Shown: positions 37,702 to 47,350 of the stretch, one piece after another
Numbering within the stretch: position 1 is the first letter of the stretch
Layout: the number at the start of each line of letters is the position of its first letter
Source of the DNA: Halobacillus litoralis
Lineage (GTDB): Bacteria; Bacillota; Bacilli; Bacillales; Halobacillaceae
DNA length: 64,000 bases
Assembly (NCBI RefSeq): GCF_009856445.1
Contig: NZ_WMFA01000001.1
Span: 62,001-126,000 of the forward strand
Reading direction: 5' to 3'
Position numbers and translations under genes: made by a program
The notes under the pieces: model-generated
Databases searched by the model: none
What the model was told of the DNA's origin: nothing
What the model saw: only the letters and a program-made list of their open reading frames with translations

Positions 37702-37707
37702 CTCCTT

Positions 37708-37742
37708 AAAAAGCTTACGGAAATATTCCGTAAGCTTTTTTT
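37708..37742 (+). terminator. Terminator after the tRNA pair
   Basis: Stem AAAAGCTTACGGA / TCCGTAAGCTTTT with a 5-base loop and T-run. Confidence 0.9.
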
Positions 37743-37757
37743 TTATGAAAAATTATT

Positions 37758-38015
37758 CAAGTTCTTATAACTCCTTATTTAACTATCTGGCAGGATTGTG
37801 GGAGATTCAGTTTCGAGATGTTTTTTGAGTGGATGGGGGCTGCGGGGAATAACTCGCTTTCCGCGGGAGCGCGGTAGCCTCCTCGGACTGCGTCCTGTGG
37901 GGTCTCACCAAGCACTTTTTTCCCGCAGGAGTCTCGCCATCCCCCTCCGCCCACTAATCAAAGAAGATTCTCGAAACTCCTACTTAAAAAATCAGCTTGT
38001 ATGGTTAAGGGAAGT
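37758..38015. repeat. Non-coding repeat element (copy B)
   Basis: Contains GATTCAGTTTCGAG near the left and GATTCTCGAAAC near the right. It shares flanks with copy A (7.6 kb, opposite strand): GGCAG-ATTGTGG before, and GAGTGGATGGGGG, AAGAAGATTCTCGAAAC, TACTTAAA and TCAGCTT after. Its core carries a GC-rich segment (GCGGTAGCCTCCTCGGACTG, GTCCTGTGGGGTCTCACC, CCCGCAGGAGTCTCGCC) that copy A lacks at this point. This core is a sequence type common between genes of Bacillaceae. An open frame of 77 codons crosses it but has no coding character. Confidence 0.75.
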
Positions 38016-38104
38016 TGAAGTGGATAATTAAAACACCTCCAAAGTACGAAAAGCCTGGTTCAGAGCGTGTCATCCCTTTACTTTTAAATAAGATTCCAAT
38101 TCTC

Positions 38105-38232
38105 AAGTCGTTTCGAGACACTTAAAGGGGCGTAGGGAAACGGTGAGACTCCTAGGGGACGATGGAGCAAGACGAACCTTTTCCCGGAGCCCCTAGAATC
38201 ACACAAACCTCTCGAAACTTAGTCTTCAAGAA
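38105..38232. repeat. Non-coding repeat element (copy C)
   Basis: Bounded by CGTTTCGAGA (38109-38118) and CTCTCGAAACTTAGTCTTCA (38209-38228). The right end equals the copy A terminal repeat with one mismatch. The core GGTGAGACTCCTAGGGGACG...CGGAGCCCCTAGA is a diverged form of the GC-rich segment of copy B. Copies B and C fill most of the 684-base gap between the tRNAs and the M23 peptidase gene; the rest is AT-rich upstream DNA. Confidence 0.7.
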
Positions 38233-38425
38233 AAGGGTGCTTATTTGGAATATAGGGAACTTATTATAATGAACAGTTTAATATGAAAAAATGACTACTA
38301 TTTCGTAATTTTGGTAAGAATATTATACCTTTTTTACATATTTAAATATCTATTTCTTATAAATCCTCCATGTGATAGATTAATCTAGGGAAAGTTTAGA
38401 CAGGAGCATCAGGAGGATCAATATC

Positions 38426-39709
38426 ATGTGGAAGAAACTAGCTGTCACAGCAATCTCTGTCGTAAGTGTCGGCGTAGGGACGGTCTACGCTGAAAGTTCA
38501 CTTCCGACGGTTTATCACGTTTATATAGATGAACAACATGTGGGTATGGTAGAAGATCAAGCAGAGATCAAAGCGGAATTACGAGAACGTATGGAAGAGG
38601 CGGAAAAAGACCATAAAGGATTGGATCTTTCTTATATGGAAGAGGTCTCATTCAAGGAACAGAAAGTGTTTTCTGTGAATGATGAATCTTCAAAAGTCAT
38701 GGATTCGCTTCAGAATGAATTAACGTTTGCCGTAGACATTGTGCGTCTTAACATCGATGGAAAGCCCGTTGCTCATCTTCCGAATGAAGAAAAAGCGGAA
38801 CAAGTCATAGAATCGGTGAAAGAGGAATATGTCGGTGACGGTGAACTAGCCAAGTTGGAAAATGGAACGCCTGAACTGCCGGACATTGGTGAAACGAAGG
38901 TTATGGATGTCGGTTTATCGCTTCCCGTTACAATGGAAGAAGATCAGGTCGCGCTCTCTCAGGTCCATACAGTCGATGAAGCTGTGTCCCGGGTGGAAGA
39001 AGGTCGTATTTATCCGAGTAATCATTCTGAAGCGACATCGTTTATTGGGATGATGGCTAAATCAAAGAAACCGCTCGTGGATGTAGTATTTACAAAGAAG
39101 GAACGTAAGGAAGAAGTGATTCCCCATAAAGTTCAAATGAAAAAGTCGGATGAACTCTATAAAGGGGAATCTGAAGTGAAGCAAGAAGGGGAAGAAGGCA
39201 AAAGAGAGCTATTGATTGAGCGAACGTACCGTAATGGGGAAGAATTAAAAGAAGAGGTAGTGGAAAAAGAAGTCGTCAAAGAACCGGTAAAGAAAATTGT
39301 ACTTCAAGGGACAAAGAGAGTTCCCTCTAAAGGTACCGGTGATTTTTCCTGGCCTGCTGTTGGTGGTCAAATTACCAGTAAGCAAGGCGAGCGCTGGGGA
39401 CGCTACCATAAAGGGATTGACATTGCCGGGGTGTCCGATAAAACGATTAAAGCTGCTGATTATGGAAAAGTGATTGAAGCTGGATATCGAAAAAGCTTTG
39501 GAAATAAAGTAGTTATTGATCATGGGAATGGATATGAGACGATTTACGCTCACCTCTCATCCATCGACGTTAAAAAAGGACAGTCCGTTAAAAAAGGTGA
39601 AAAAATCGGAGTGATGGGAACGACGGGACGTTCTACAGGTGTACACCTTCATTTTGAAATTCACAAAGAAGGGTCGCTTGAAAACCCACTTTCCCACGTC
39701 TCCCGCTGA
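38426..39709 (+). CDS. M23 family metallopeptidase with G5 domain (cell-wall hydrolase)
   Basis: A 427-residue exported protein: signal peptide ending near VYAES (about residue 24), a long N-terminal domain, a G5 domain (about 225-305; LIERTYRNGEELKEEVVEKE), and a C-terminal M23 endopeptidase. Zinc ligands are in YHKGIDIAG (HxxxD, about 328-333) and HLHFEIH (about 408-414). It cleaves peptidoglycan cross-bridges and binds the wall through G5. Its place immediately upstream of walRK, whose regulon in Bacillus consists of such hydrolases, suggests a functional link, but I found no convincing WalR box. Confidence 0.92.
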   Translation: MWKKLAVTAISVVSVGVGTVYAESSLPTVYHVYIDEQHVGMVEDQAEIKAELRERMEEAEKDHKGLDLSYMEEVSFKEQKVFSVNDESSKVMDSLQNELTFAVDIVRLNIDGKPVAHLPNEEKAEQVIESVKEEYVGDGELAKLENGTPELPDIGETKVMDVGLSLPVTMEEDQVALSQVHTVDEAVSRVEEGRIYPSNHSEATSFIGMMAKSKKPLVDVVFTKKERKEEVIPHKVQMKKSDELYKGESEVKQEGEEGKRELLIERTYRNGEELKEEVVEKEVVKEPVKKIVLQGTKRVPSKGTGDFSWPAVGGQITSKQGERWGRYHKGIDIAGVSDKTIKAADYGKVIEAGYRKSFGNKVVIDHGNGYETIYAHLSSIDVKKGQSVKKGEKIGVMGTTGRSTGVHLHFEIHKEGSLENPLSHVSR

Positions 39710-39713
39710 CTCT

Positions 39714-39746
39714 AACCGCTATGATTGAATCATAGCGGTTTTTTCT
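39714..39746 (+). terminator. Terminator after the M23 peptidase gene
   Basis: Stem AACCGCTATGATT / AATCATAGCGGTT and T6. Confidence 0.9.
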
Positions 39747-39980
39747 ATATAAAACCGACCGTGTAGTGAACGACTTTTTTCATTCCCCATGCATTAATTT
39801 TCAAAACTATTGACGTTGGGCTGGAGTAAGATTTAGTAAGAGGTTTAAGAAATAGGCATGATAGAAGTATAGGTGAAAGGGCTGATTTCGAGTGAGGTTT
39901 ATGGTGAAATAAGACATTTTTCATTAAATAAGTTAAAATAAGAGAAAGAAAAGATGTCGAGGAAAGGGATGTGACGCAAT

Positions 39981-40685
39981 ATGGCACAGAAAATTTTAGT
40001 GGTCGATGACGAAAAACCCATTGCGGATATATTGAAATTTAACTTAGAAAAAGAAGGTTATGAAGTTGTTTGTGCATATGACGGGGATGAGGCGATTGCA
40101 AAAGCAGATGCAGAAGAACCGGAATTGATTCTTCTTGATATTATGCTGCCGAACAAAGACGGTAATGAAGTCTGCCGCGAAGTGAGGAAGCGTCATAATA
40201 TGCCGATCATTATGTTGACGGCAAAAGATGCAGAGATAGATAAAGTACTCGGACTGGAAATGGGAGCAGATGACTATGTGACCAAGCCTTTCAGTAACCG
40301 TGAATTGATTGCCCGCGTAAAGGCGAACCTGCGTCGTCAACAGCAGGAGCCTGAAGACAGCGCGCAGCAGACGAAGGATATTGAAATCGGTCGTCTTGCG
40401 ATTCACCCGGATGCGTACACGGTGACTCGTGACGGAAATCATATTGAATTGACTCATCGTGAATTTGAACTTCTTCACTATCTTGCTCGCCATATCGGTC
40501 AAGTCATGACTCGTGAACATTTGCTTGAAACCGTTTGGGGTTATGATTATTATGGGGACGTTCGTACTGTCGACGTAACGGTAAGACGTTTGCGTGAAAA
40601 AATTGAAGAGAATCCTAGTAACCCAATGTGGATTGTTACCCGTCGCGGGGTTGGGTATTATTTGAGAAACCCAGAACAGGAGTAA
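39981..40685 (+). CDS. walR: Response regulator WalR (YycF)
   Basis: A 234-residue OmpR-type regulator: receiver domain with phospho-acceptor Asp53 (LLDIMLP) and Lys in TKPF (about 101), and a winged-helix DNA-binding domain ([23 protein letters not shown]). Essential in Bacillus and staphylococci, where it adjusts autolysin expression to wall metabolism by binding TGTWAH-N5-TGTWAH. First gene of walRKHIJ-htrA; 7 bases before walK. Confidence 0.98.
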   Translation: MAQKILVVDDEKPIADILKFNLEKEGYEVVCAYDGDEAIAKADAEEPELILLDIMLPNKDGNEVCREVRKRHNMPIIMLTAKDAEIDKVLGLEMGADDYVTKPFSNRELIARVKANLRRQQQEPEDSAQQTKDIEIGRLAIHPDAYTVTRDGNHIELTHREFELLHYLARHIGQVMTREHLLETVWGYDYYGDVRTVDVTVRRLREKIEENPSNPMWIVTRRGVGYYLRNPEQE

Positions 40686-40692
40686 CGCCTTT

Positions 40693-42531
40693 ATGAAAGA
40701 AGTAGGCTTCTTTCAGTCTGTGAGGCTGAAGCTGATTCTCGTATACATTTTGTTATTGTTATTAGGCATTCAAGTCATTGGTGTCTATTTTGTCGATCGA
40801 TTGGAAGAGCAGTTGGAAACCAACTTTACGAATTCAGTGGAAGGGCAGTTGAATTCTTTAACCTACAGCTTGCAAAATGCTTTTAATACAGAGCGGGGAG
40901 AAGATTCGCTGCCTTTAAATTATGACCTTCAAGGTCTTATTAATGACTTCAGTGATGATAATACAGATATTGGGAAGTTGATGGTTGTTGACAATAACCA
41001 AAAGGTACTTGCAGCCACAACGACGAGCGACCAGTCTCCTATTGGTAAGAAAGTTACGGACCCTGCCATTACTAAGGTCTTCCTGTTTGGGGAGGCCACT
41101 GAGCCAAAACCGTGGCGAGAGGAAGGAACCAACAACCGTCTGTTCCGCGGAACGAATCCAATTACGGACGAGTCCGGAGATGAAATTGTTGGGGCTCTTT
41201 ATTATGAAGTTTATATGAATGATATCTATGACCAACTTGGGGAAATCATCAGCATTTTCGCCAAAGGGACGGTCTTAGCTATTACGGTTACGGCTTTGCT
41301 CGGGATTTTGGTGGCGAGGACCATCACGAAACCTCTGACAGAAATGAAACGTCAGGCACAAGTCATGGCGACAGGGGACTTCTCGCAGAAGGTCGATGTC
41401 AAAGGAAACGACGAAATTGGACAGTTAGGCCATACATTCAATGATCTGAATGATAAATTGAAGCTGGCTACTGCGACCACAGAGGGGGAGCGCCGGAAGC
41501 TGAGCTCTGTACTCTCCAATATGTCGGACGGGGTCATTGCGACAGACCGTCTTGGTGCGATTACACTAATGAATGCACCGGCGTCTAAATTAATTGGACA
41601 GACGTTCGAGGAAGTCCAGGGTCAATCCCTTGTGGATGTTCTTGACTTGAATGATCAGGTTGAAGATATATCTGAAGTGGAAGAAGCGGGGTCCATGATC
41701 ATTGATTTAAGCAGTGACGATAACCACCTGCTTCTTAAAGCAAACTTTTCTGCGGTTGAAGATGAAAACCATGACATGAATGGTTTTATCACCGTCATCA
41801 GTGATGTGACCGAACAACAACGTGTGGAAAAAGAAAGAAGAGAGTTTGTTTCAAATGTGTCGCACGAACTACGTACTCCGTTGACGACGATGAGGAGTTA
41901 TATAGAGGCATTGAACGACGGGGCTTGGCAGGATCCGGATATCGCCCCAAGGTTCCTTGATGTGACCCAAAATGAGACGGACCGTATGATACGTTTGGTG
42001 AACGATCTTCTGCAATTGACCAAGATGGATCATAAAGAAACAAGTCTGATGAAAGAGCGTGTGGAGTTTGTGAGTTTCTTCGACCATATCATTGATCGTT
42101 TTGAAATGAACAAAAATGAAAAAGTAGAGCTTGTTCGCAACTTGTCGAATAAGAACATGTATGTATGGATGGACAAGGATAAGATTACTCAAGTACTGGA
42201 TAACATCATCTCTAACGCCATCAAATACTCCCCGGAAGGTGGGAGTATACGGTTTAATGCCCATTCTACGAAGAAACAGCTGCGGGTAAGCATTACCGAT
42301 GAAGGGATCGGCATGCCTCCGGACACCGTTGATAAAATCTTTGACCGCTTTTATCGTGTCGATAAATCCCGTGCGAGAGAAATGGGAGGAACCGGACTGG
42401 GTCTTGCTATTGCCCGGGAAATGATTGAAGCTCATCATGGGAAAATATGGGCGGAAAGCCGTGAAGGTAAGGGCACGACTGTCCACTTTACTCTGCCGCT
42501 CATGAATCAGAAGCGGAGGGGACAGTCATGA
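40693..42531 (+). CDS. walK: Sensor histidine kinase WalK (YycG)
   Basis: A 612-residue kinase: TM1 (about 13-32), extracytoplasmic Cache-like domain (about 35-180), TM2 (about 185-205), HAMP, PAS domain (about 265-370), HisKA with His391 in SNVSHELRTPL, and HATPase_c (DKIFDRFYRVD; GGTGLGLAIA). It phosphorylates WalR. The stop overlaps walH by 4 bases. A 13/14 Noc-binding site is embedded at 42409-42422, coding for the conserved IAREM region after the G2 box. Confidence 0.98.
   Translation: MKEVGFFQSVRLKLILVYILLLLLGIQVIGVYFVDRLEEQLETNFTNSVEGQLNSLTYSLQNAFNTERGEDSLPLNYDLQGLINDFSDDNTDIGKLMVVDNNQKVLAATTTSDQSPIGKKVTDPAITKVFLFGEATEPKPWREEGTNNRLFRGTNPITDESGDEIVGALYYEVYMNDIYDQLGEIISIFAKGTVLAITVTALLGILVARTITKPLTEMKRQAQVMATGDFSQKVDVKGNDEIGQLGHTFNDLNDKLKLATATTEGERRKLSSVLSNMSDGVIATDRLGAITLMNAPASKLIGQTFEEVQGQSLVDVLDLNDQVEDISEVEEAGSMIIDLSSDDNHLLLKANFSAVEDENHDMNGFITVISDVTEQQRVEKERREFVSNVSHELRTPLTTMRSYIEALNDGAWQDPDIAPRFLDVTQNETDRMIRLVNDLLQLTKMDHKETSLMKERVEFVSFFDHIIDRFEMNKNEKVELVRNLSNKNMYVWMDKDKITQVLDNIISNAIKYSPEGGSIRFNAHSTKKQLRVSITDEGIGMPPDTVDKIFDRFYRVDKSRAREMGGTGLGLAIAREMIEAHHGKIWAESREGKGTTVHFTLPLMNQKRRGQS
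42409..42422. promoter_or_regulatory. Noc-binding site (NBS), 13/14 match
   Basis: ATTGCCCGGGAAAT matches ATTTCCCGGGAAAT at 13 of 14 positions, inside walK. Confidence 0.65.
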
Positions 42532-43901
42532 AAAAAGAAACCATGAAGTCCGTCATTATGGTGATCCTCATTGCCTTCAGCTTAGTATTGACGGTAGCTC
42601 TTTGGACGTATCAGCCCGTAAATGAAACGTTGGAAGAAGATGTGTTCATTGAAGATACGAAATTAGAAGAAATAGGATCAGAGCGGGCGGTTCCAAATCT
42701 GGTTCCTCCTGATAAAGTCGTTTTTCATGAGCAAAATTCATATTTCTCATTCAAAGATAATATTGATCGCACCGCTTTTTACCAAAAACAGATGCAGCAG
42801 TGGAATCTATCTAATCTGGACACAAGTCCTAGAACGATAGATGTCGACAACCATAGCGATATTGTGGAAATCATTTTTCCTGCCCATCTGCCAATCCAGG
42901 TAATCAGTGATATCTTTCAAGTGAACGAGAGTATTCCACTGGAGGGGCTGCAGGCCAACTTCAATCGGATATTTTTGTTACGGCATTCCCAGGAGGGGAG
43001 TGCTGTTTCTCCAGCTTCTTACGATTTATGGTTTGTCAATAGTGACTCTGAAGGGAGTGAAGTCACTCTTCAGGCCGATATCAGTGCGGCTTCTGGAGAA
43101 CGGGCCATGCAGGAAATCGATAATAAAGATGAATTGGTGGAGATGGCCCGGGTGGCCGATGTCCTCCAGATCGCCCCGGAGGATGGAACGAATGCTTCAC
43201 ACATTTACGTACCTAAAAACCCTGTGAGTATATCGGAATATGTACTTCAGACAGGAGCGGTCAATGTAAAACCGATCCAAAATGATATTTTCCCTTCTAA
43301 TACACGGGTCTTCAAATCCCGGACAAATAGTGGAGAGAATATCACTAAAACATTCCAGCGGCGGTTGACACAGTATGACAAGAGAATGGAATATGACTTG
43401 ACGATCCCTAACTCAGCAAACCAGAAGAACTTGACGGAATATGAATTGTTTGTACAAAGCATGGAGGATATCAATAGTCATTTGGGGTGGACGGATGACT
43501 ATCGACTGAACACGATCTTAAGTGGTCGTGATGAAGTCCGCTACCGTCTCTACTTTAATGACCGCCCTGTTTTGGAGAATATCGATACTTATAATTTGGC
43601 GAGCATTCAATTAAGTTATCAACAAGGGCAGATCCAGGAATATGACCGCCCGCTTGTTCAGTACAGCAGCATTAACGAAAGCGAGACGAAACTTTTATCA
43701 GGAGTGGAAGTCCTATCAAATATTCGACAAGCTGGGGAATTGGAACCGTCCAGAATCAGGGACTTGGAGATTATGTACACGCTTGAAGAACAAAGGAGCG
43801 AGTTGGTGTACAGTTTGATTCCTGAGTGGTATATGTTGACAAACAGTGGTTGGACGAAAGTGTACCCGGAAGAAAGGTCCCAAAATGAAGAGGTTTCGTG
43901 A
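42528..43901 (+). CDS. walH: WalH (YycH), regulator of WalK
   Basis: A 457-residue protein with one N-terminal membrane helix (about residues 8-26) and a large extracytoplasmic part, matching YycH in length and position. YycH and YycI form a membrane complex with WalK; they inhibit the kinase in B. subtilis and activate it in staphylococci. Coupled to walK by an ATGA overlap. Confidence 0.95.
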   Translation: MKKETMKSVIMVILIAFSLVLTVALWTYQPVNETLEEDVFIEDTKLEEIGSERAVPNLVPPDKVVFHEQNSYFSFKDNIDRTAFYQKQMQQWNLSNLDTSPRTIDVDNHSDIVEIIFPAHLPIQVISDIFQVNESIPLEGLQANFNRIFLLRHSQEGSAVSPASYDLWFVNSDSEGSEVTLQADISAASGERAMQEIDNKDELVEMARVADVLQIAPEDGTNASHIYVPKNPVSISEYVLQTGAVNVKPIQNDIFPSNTRVFKSRTNSGENITKTFQRRLTQYDKRMEYDLTIPNSANQKNLTEYELFVQSMEDINSHLGWTDDYRLNTILSGRDEVRYRLYFNDRPVLENIDTYNLASIQLSYQQGQIQEYDRPLVQYSSINESETKLLSGVEVLSNIRQAGELEPSRIRDLEIMYTLEEQRSELVYSLIPEWYMLTNSGWTKVYPEERSQNEEVS

Positions 43902-43915
43902 CGAGGAGGTAAAAC

Positions 43916-44830
43916 ATGCAGTGGGGGCAAATTAAAACATTGTTCATCATCAGTTTCTTAATCCTCGACCTTTTCCTGCTGCAGCAATTGTTAGGGAAGC
44001 AAGCGGAGGATGAAGTGGGGCAGATTTCCACCGTTGCTGAAAGCATTGAAACCGAACTGGAAGCGAACGACATTTCCATTAAGGATGATGCGATCCCGGA
44101 GGAATTGCCAGAAGCTACTCCGATTGAATCGGAAAGTACGCATACGCTTCCCGATGACGTGATGAGTATGATTGAAGGTATGGATGAGAGCGATAAGGAG
44201 ATCGAGCTAAAAGAAGACAATCAAGTATTGCAAGTCACTTTTGATGAGCCCATCGAAGTGACGGAAGATACAATCCAGGGCGTGGTCATGGACGTTGTAC
44301 CATTTGCTTCCCGGTATTCCTACTGGGGCTGGAATGAAGAAGAGGGTGCGGCTCTCTTTTTCCAGGCAAAAGACAATAAAACGATTTATTTTAATAATAA
44401 CGGATATTTGTTGTTGAATATCGTAGATGGTGAACTCACGGGATATGTCGCAACCCTGCTATCCTTTGAAAATGGGGGATACTCAGGGGCTTCTGGTGAA
44501 ACGGAAGTTACCATCGAACCATTAAGTGCCATTCGTATCCTCTTGAATAACGGGCTGATTGAGCCGGGTGATGAAATTACATCGATGGATATCGGTTATC
44601 ATACGAGTTACAGTTTACCTGCTGGTGAGGAAAACGAGACTCAAGTGTTCGCATCCACATGGAAAGTGACGGTCAATGGGGATCGCAACCACTTTCTCTA
44701 CACTTTTGACGGAACAATCATCGAATATATCAATGAAGAATCCTTCATCTCAGATGTCAAAGATGAGCATGGCTTAATAAGTACGGAAGCAGAGCAAACG
44801 GCAGCCAATGAAAATAGAGAAAACAATTAA
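43916..44830 (+). CDS. walI: WalI (YycI), regulator of WalK
   Basis: A 304-residue single-helix membrane protein opening [20 protein letters not shown], the characteristic YycI start. The C-terminal extracytoplasmic YycI domain contains [15 protein letters not shown]. It partners WalH in modulating WalK. AGGAGG before the ATG; 14 bases after walH. The acidic linker (about 30-100) is longer than I would expect from B. subtilis YycI, consistent with an acidic, halotolerant proteome. Confidence 0.93.
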   Translation: MQWGQIKTLFIISFLILDLFLLQQLLGKQAEDEVGQISTVAESIETELEANDISIKDDAIPEELPEATPIESESTHTLPDDVMSMIEGMDESDKEIELKEDNQVLQVTFDEPIEVTEDTIQGVVMDVVPFASRYSYWGWNEEEGAALFFQAKDNKTIYFNNNGYLLLNIVDGELTGYVATLLSFENGGYSGASGETEVTIEPLSAIRILLNNGLIEPGDEITSMDIGYHTSYSLPAGEENETQVFASTWKVTVNGDRNHFLYTFDGTIIEYINEESFISDVKDEHGLISTEAEQTAANENRENN

Positions 44831-44844
44831 ATGGAGTGTATGGA

Positions 44845-45639
44845 ATGAGCATGAGATTTAGTGTACTTGCTTCGGGCAGTACGGGGAACGCATTCTACAT
44901 TGAATCGGGAGACGAGAGAATATTAGTTGATGCTGGCTTGAGTGGTAAGAAAATGGAAGGGTTGCTTGATCAAGTCAATATCGATCCGCAATCCTTATCG
45001 CGAATCCTTGTTACTCATGAGCATAGTGATCACATTAAAGGTCTAGGCATTATGGCCAGGCGCTACAACCTTCCTATCTACGCTAACGAAAAAACCTGGA
45101 ATGCGATGGAAGGGCAAATCGGCAAACTTTCCATTGATCAGAAATTCCATTTTTCCATGGAGGAGACGAAGACATTCGGAGGTCTGGATGTAGAGTCCTT
45201 TGCCGTTTCGCATGACGCGGCAGACCCTATGTTTTATACGTTCCATAAGGATGGAAAGAAAATTGCACTTGTCACCGATCTCGGCTATGTTTCCGAACGG
45301 ATAAAAAAGACGGTGGAAGGTGCTGACGCGTACATTTTTGAATCAAACCATGATGTGAGCATGCTTCGAATGGGGCGCTACCCATGGAATATAAAACGAC
45401 GGATATTAGGGGACTCCGGTCACGTTTCCAATGAAGATTGTGCCCTGGCCCTCACCGATATCATCACAGACCAGACAAAAAGAATTTATCTTGCGCATTT
45501 GAGTCTGGATAATAATATGAAAGATCTTGCCCATATGTCTGTAAAAAATGTTTTGGAAGAGCGTGGAATTAAAGTGGGAAGCCACATTGAATTACATGAT
45601 ACAGACCCACAGGAAGCCACACCAATCTTTGAGGTTTAA
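44845..45639 (+). CDS. walJ: WalJ (YycJ), metallo-beta-lactamase fold exonuclease
   Basis: A 264-residue MBL-fold protein from the ATG at 44845, 8 bases after GGAG; the upstream GTG at 44836 overlaps this site. The opening [20 protein letters not shown] is typical of YycJ. Metal ligands are in THEHSDH (about 57-63), and later SHDAAD and HLSLDNN. It is a 5'-3' exonuclease linked to DNA repair (mismatch repair strand processing in B. anthracis) and coordination of division with replication. Confidence 0.95.
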   Translation: MSMRFSVLASGSTGNAFYIESGDERILVDAGLSGKKMEGLLDQVNIDPQSLSRILVTHEHSDHIKGLGIMARRYNLPIYANEKTWNAMEGQIGKLSIDQKFHFSMEETKTFGGLDVESFAVSHDAADPMFYTFHKDGKKIALVTDLGYVSERIKKTVEGADAYIFESNHDVSMLRMGRYPWNIKRRILGDSGHVSNEDCALALTDIITDQTKRIYLAHLSLDNNMKDLAHMSVKNVLEERGIKVGSHIELHDTDPQEATPIFEV

Positions 45640-45716
45640 AAGGTTTTAAATTGTAAAGAATAAGGAAACAGTACCTTAGAAATCTGAGAGCGTGAGAAAG
45701 GTAAGGTGAAAGAGAC

Positions 45717-46943
45717 GTGGGTTATTATGATGATCATTCCCCTACCCGTCAGCAGAAACAGCAGCGCAGGCGGTGGGTAATGCCGACAATTGTCGGAGGT
45801 ATTTTAGGAGCCGTTCTTGTCTTATTGGCTTTGCCAGCTTTGGTTCAGACAGACTTGCTTCCTTATGATATGACGATTCCTGAGGATGAAAGTGGACTTG
45901 TTGAAGACAATCAGGGCCTGACAGGTGGTACGACTAAGAACGTCAAGCTTGATGTAAATACCCAAATCACTGATGTGGTTGATAAAGTGACTCCCTCCGT
46001 CGTAGGAGTCGTTAATTTACAGACACGTCAAGACTTTTGGCAGCAGGAAGGCGATTCGGCACAACAGGCAGGGGTAGGGTCAGGCGTGATTTATAAAAAA
46101 GAAGACGGCACGGCTTATGTGGTGACGAATAATCACGTGATTGAAGGGGCGAGTGAAATTGAAGTCGTCCTTTCCGATGAAACAAGGGTCAAAGCCCAAT
46201 TAATCGGGGGAGATCTATTTACCGATCTGGCTGTTTTGAAAATGCCGGCTGATCAAGTTGAACAAGTTGCTGAGCTGGGGACTTCAGAAAACTTGAAAGT
46301 CGGTGAACCGGCAATCGCTATCGGAAACCCACTTGGTCTCAGTTTCGCAGGATCGGTTACTCAAGGAATTATTAGTGGTAAGGAAAGAGCAATCCCTCAA
46401 GACTTTAATGGAGATGGAATGGAAGACTGGCAGGCGGAAGTTATTCAGACAGATGCAGCCATAAACCCTGGAAACAGTGGTGGGGCACTCATTAACATTG
46501 ATGGCCAATTGATTGGAATTAACTCAATGAAGATTGCTCAGTCTTCCGTTGAAGGCATCGGTTTTGCGATTCCTATTGATTCAGCAAAGCCAATCATTGA
46601 TGAATTGGAACAGTTTGGCCAAGTAAACCGTCCGTACATTGGAATTGAAGCCTATGGGCTGAATGAGGTACCGACGTCTGAATGGGACAATACGCTGAAT
46701 CTTCCTGATGATGTAGACGGTGGATTGTACATCCGCAGCATCCGTCAAATGTCTCCAGCTGCTAAAGCAGGTCTTGAGCCATTGGATGTCATCACCGCTC
46801 TTGATGGAGAACCTGTACGTGACATTATCGATTTACGTAAGTATCTGTACAATGAAAAGGATCCTGGCGATGAGATGAAAATCACGTATTATAGAGATGG
46901 CGAGAAGGCGACAACCACTTTGAAGCTTGGATCCCAAGAGTAA
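45717..46943 (+). CDS. htrC: Trypsin-like serine protease HtrA/DegP family (HtrC, YyxA)
   Basis: A 408-residue membrane-anchored protease: basic cytoplasmic N-terminus (QQKQQRRRW), one helix (about 21-42), a protease domain with catalytic His140 (TNNHVIEG), Asp170 (FTDLAVLK) and Ser254 (NPGNSGGAL), and a PDZ domain (about 295-400). It degrades misfolded envelope proteins. Start is GTG with AAGGTGA upstream. It ends the wal operon, as in B. subtilis (yyxA), after a 77-base gap. Confidence 0.96.
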   Translation: MGYYDDHSPTRQQKQQRRRWVMPTIVGGILGAVLVLLALPALVQTDLLPYDMTIPEDESGLVEDNQGLTGGTTKNVKLDVNTQITDVVDKVTPSVVGVVNLQTRQDFWQQEGDSAQQAGVGSGVIYKKEDGTAYVVTNNHVIEGASEIEVVLSDETRVKAQLIGGDLFTDLAVLKMPADQVEQVAELGTSENLKVGEPAIAIGNPLGLSFAGSVTQGIISGKERAIPQDFNGDGMEDWQAEVIQTDAAINPGNSGGALINIDGQLIGINSMKIAQSSVEGIGFAIPIDSAKPIIDELEQFGQVNRPYIGIEAYGLNEVPTSEWDNTLNLPDDVDGGLYIRSIRQMSPAAKAGLEPLDVITALDGEPVRDIIDLRKYLYNEKDPGDEMKITYYRDGEKATTTLKLGSQE

Positions 46944-46950
46944 TTCACAT

Positions 46951-46982
46951 AAAAAGAGTATCCATAATTGGGTACTCTTTTT
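46951..46982 (+). terminator. Terminator of the wal operon
   Basis: Stem AAAAAGAGTATCC / GGGTACTCTTTTT with a G-T pair. Confidence 0.85.
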
Positions 46983-47025
46983 CACGGTCAAAATTCGATA
47001 TTATTCTACGAAATTCGCTCTGATG

Positions 47026-47258
47026 TTATCCACAGGGTGTGAATAGTATTCTGGATAAGTGTCATATATGGTAGTAGAAAATATGTTCGCCACCATATAG
47101 AAACCTCCGTTGTGAATATGTGGATAATTTCAGTGGATAACCTGTTTATATTCAGGGGAAAGCTGTGAATATCAGAAAATTTACAAGGTTTGTGCATAAG
47201 TCTGTGGACAATTGTGGGTAACTATTTTCGTTAGTCTGTATTTTCCACATGTGTATAA
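47026..47258. other. DnaA-box cluster (non-oriC)
   Basis: Two perfect TTATCCACA boxes occur at 47026-47034 (+) and 47119-47127 (-). At least nine more 9-mers differ at one position: 47050-47058, 47111-47119, 47132-47140, 47164-47172, 47191-47199, 47203-47211, 47213-47221, 47241-47249 and 47250-47258. This is a dense array in 233 bases. There is no dnaA or dnaN gene here, so it is not a standard oriC. B. subtilis has DnaA-box clusters at several intergenic loci, one of them next to yyxA (htrC) as I recall. The 407-base gene-free gap 46944-47350 consists of the terminator and this cluster. Confidence 0.85.
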
Positions 47259-47350
47259 AGGTAAACGGAGATTTCTCATTAAATCTTATGCTTTTCCTTT
47301 ATTTAATCCCATCAAAAATTGTCTAATGGTAACGATAATCGAGAATTGTT

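Noticed and set aside
37798-38031. A 77-codon + strand open frame after the tRNAs
   Set aside because: Lies wholly inside repeat copy B; composition is that of the GC-rich palindromic core, not of protein-coding DNA here.
38300-38330. CGTAAT-TTTGG-TAAGAA as a WalR box upstream of the M23 peptidase gene
   Set aside because: Several mismatches to TGTWAH-N5-TGTWAH; not convincing.
47026-47258. The DnaA-box cluster as the main replication origin
   Set aside because: No dnaA, dnaN, recF or gyr genes adjacent; gene order places oriC beyond the left end of the window.
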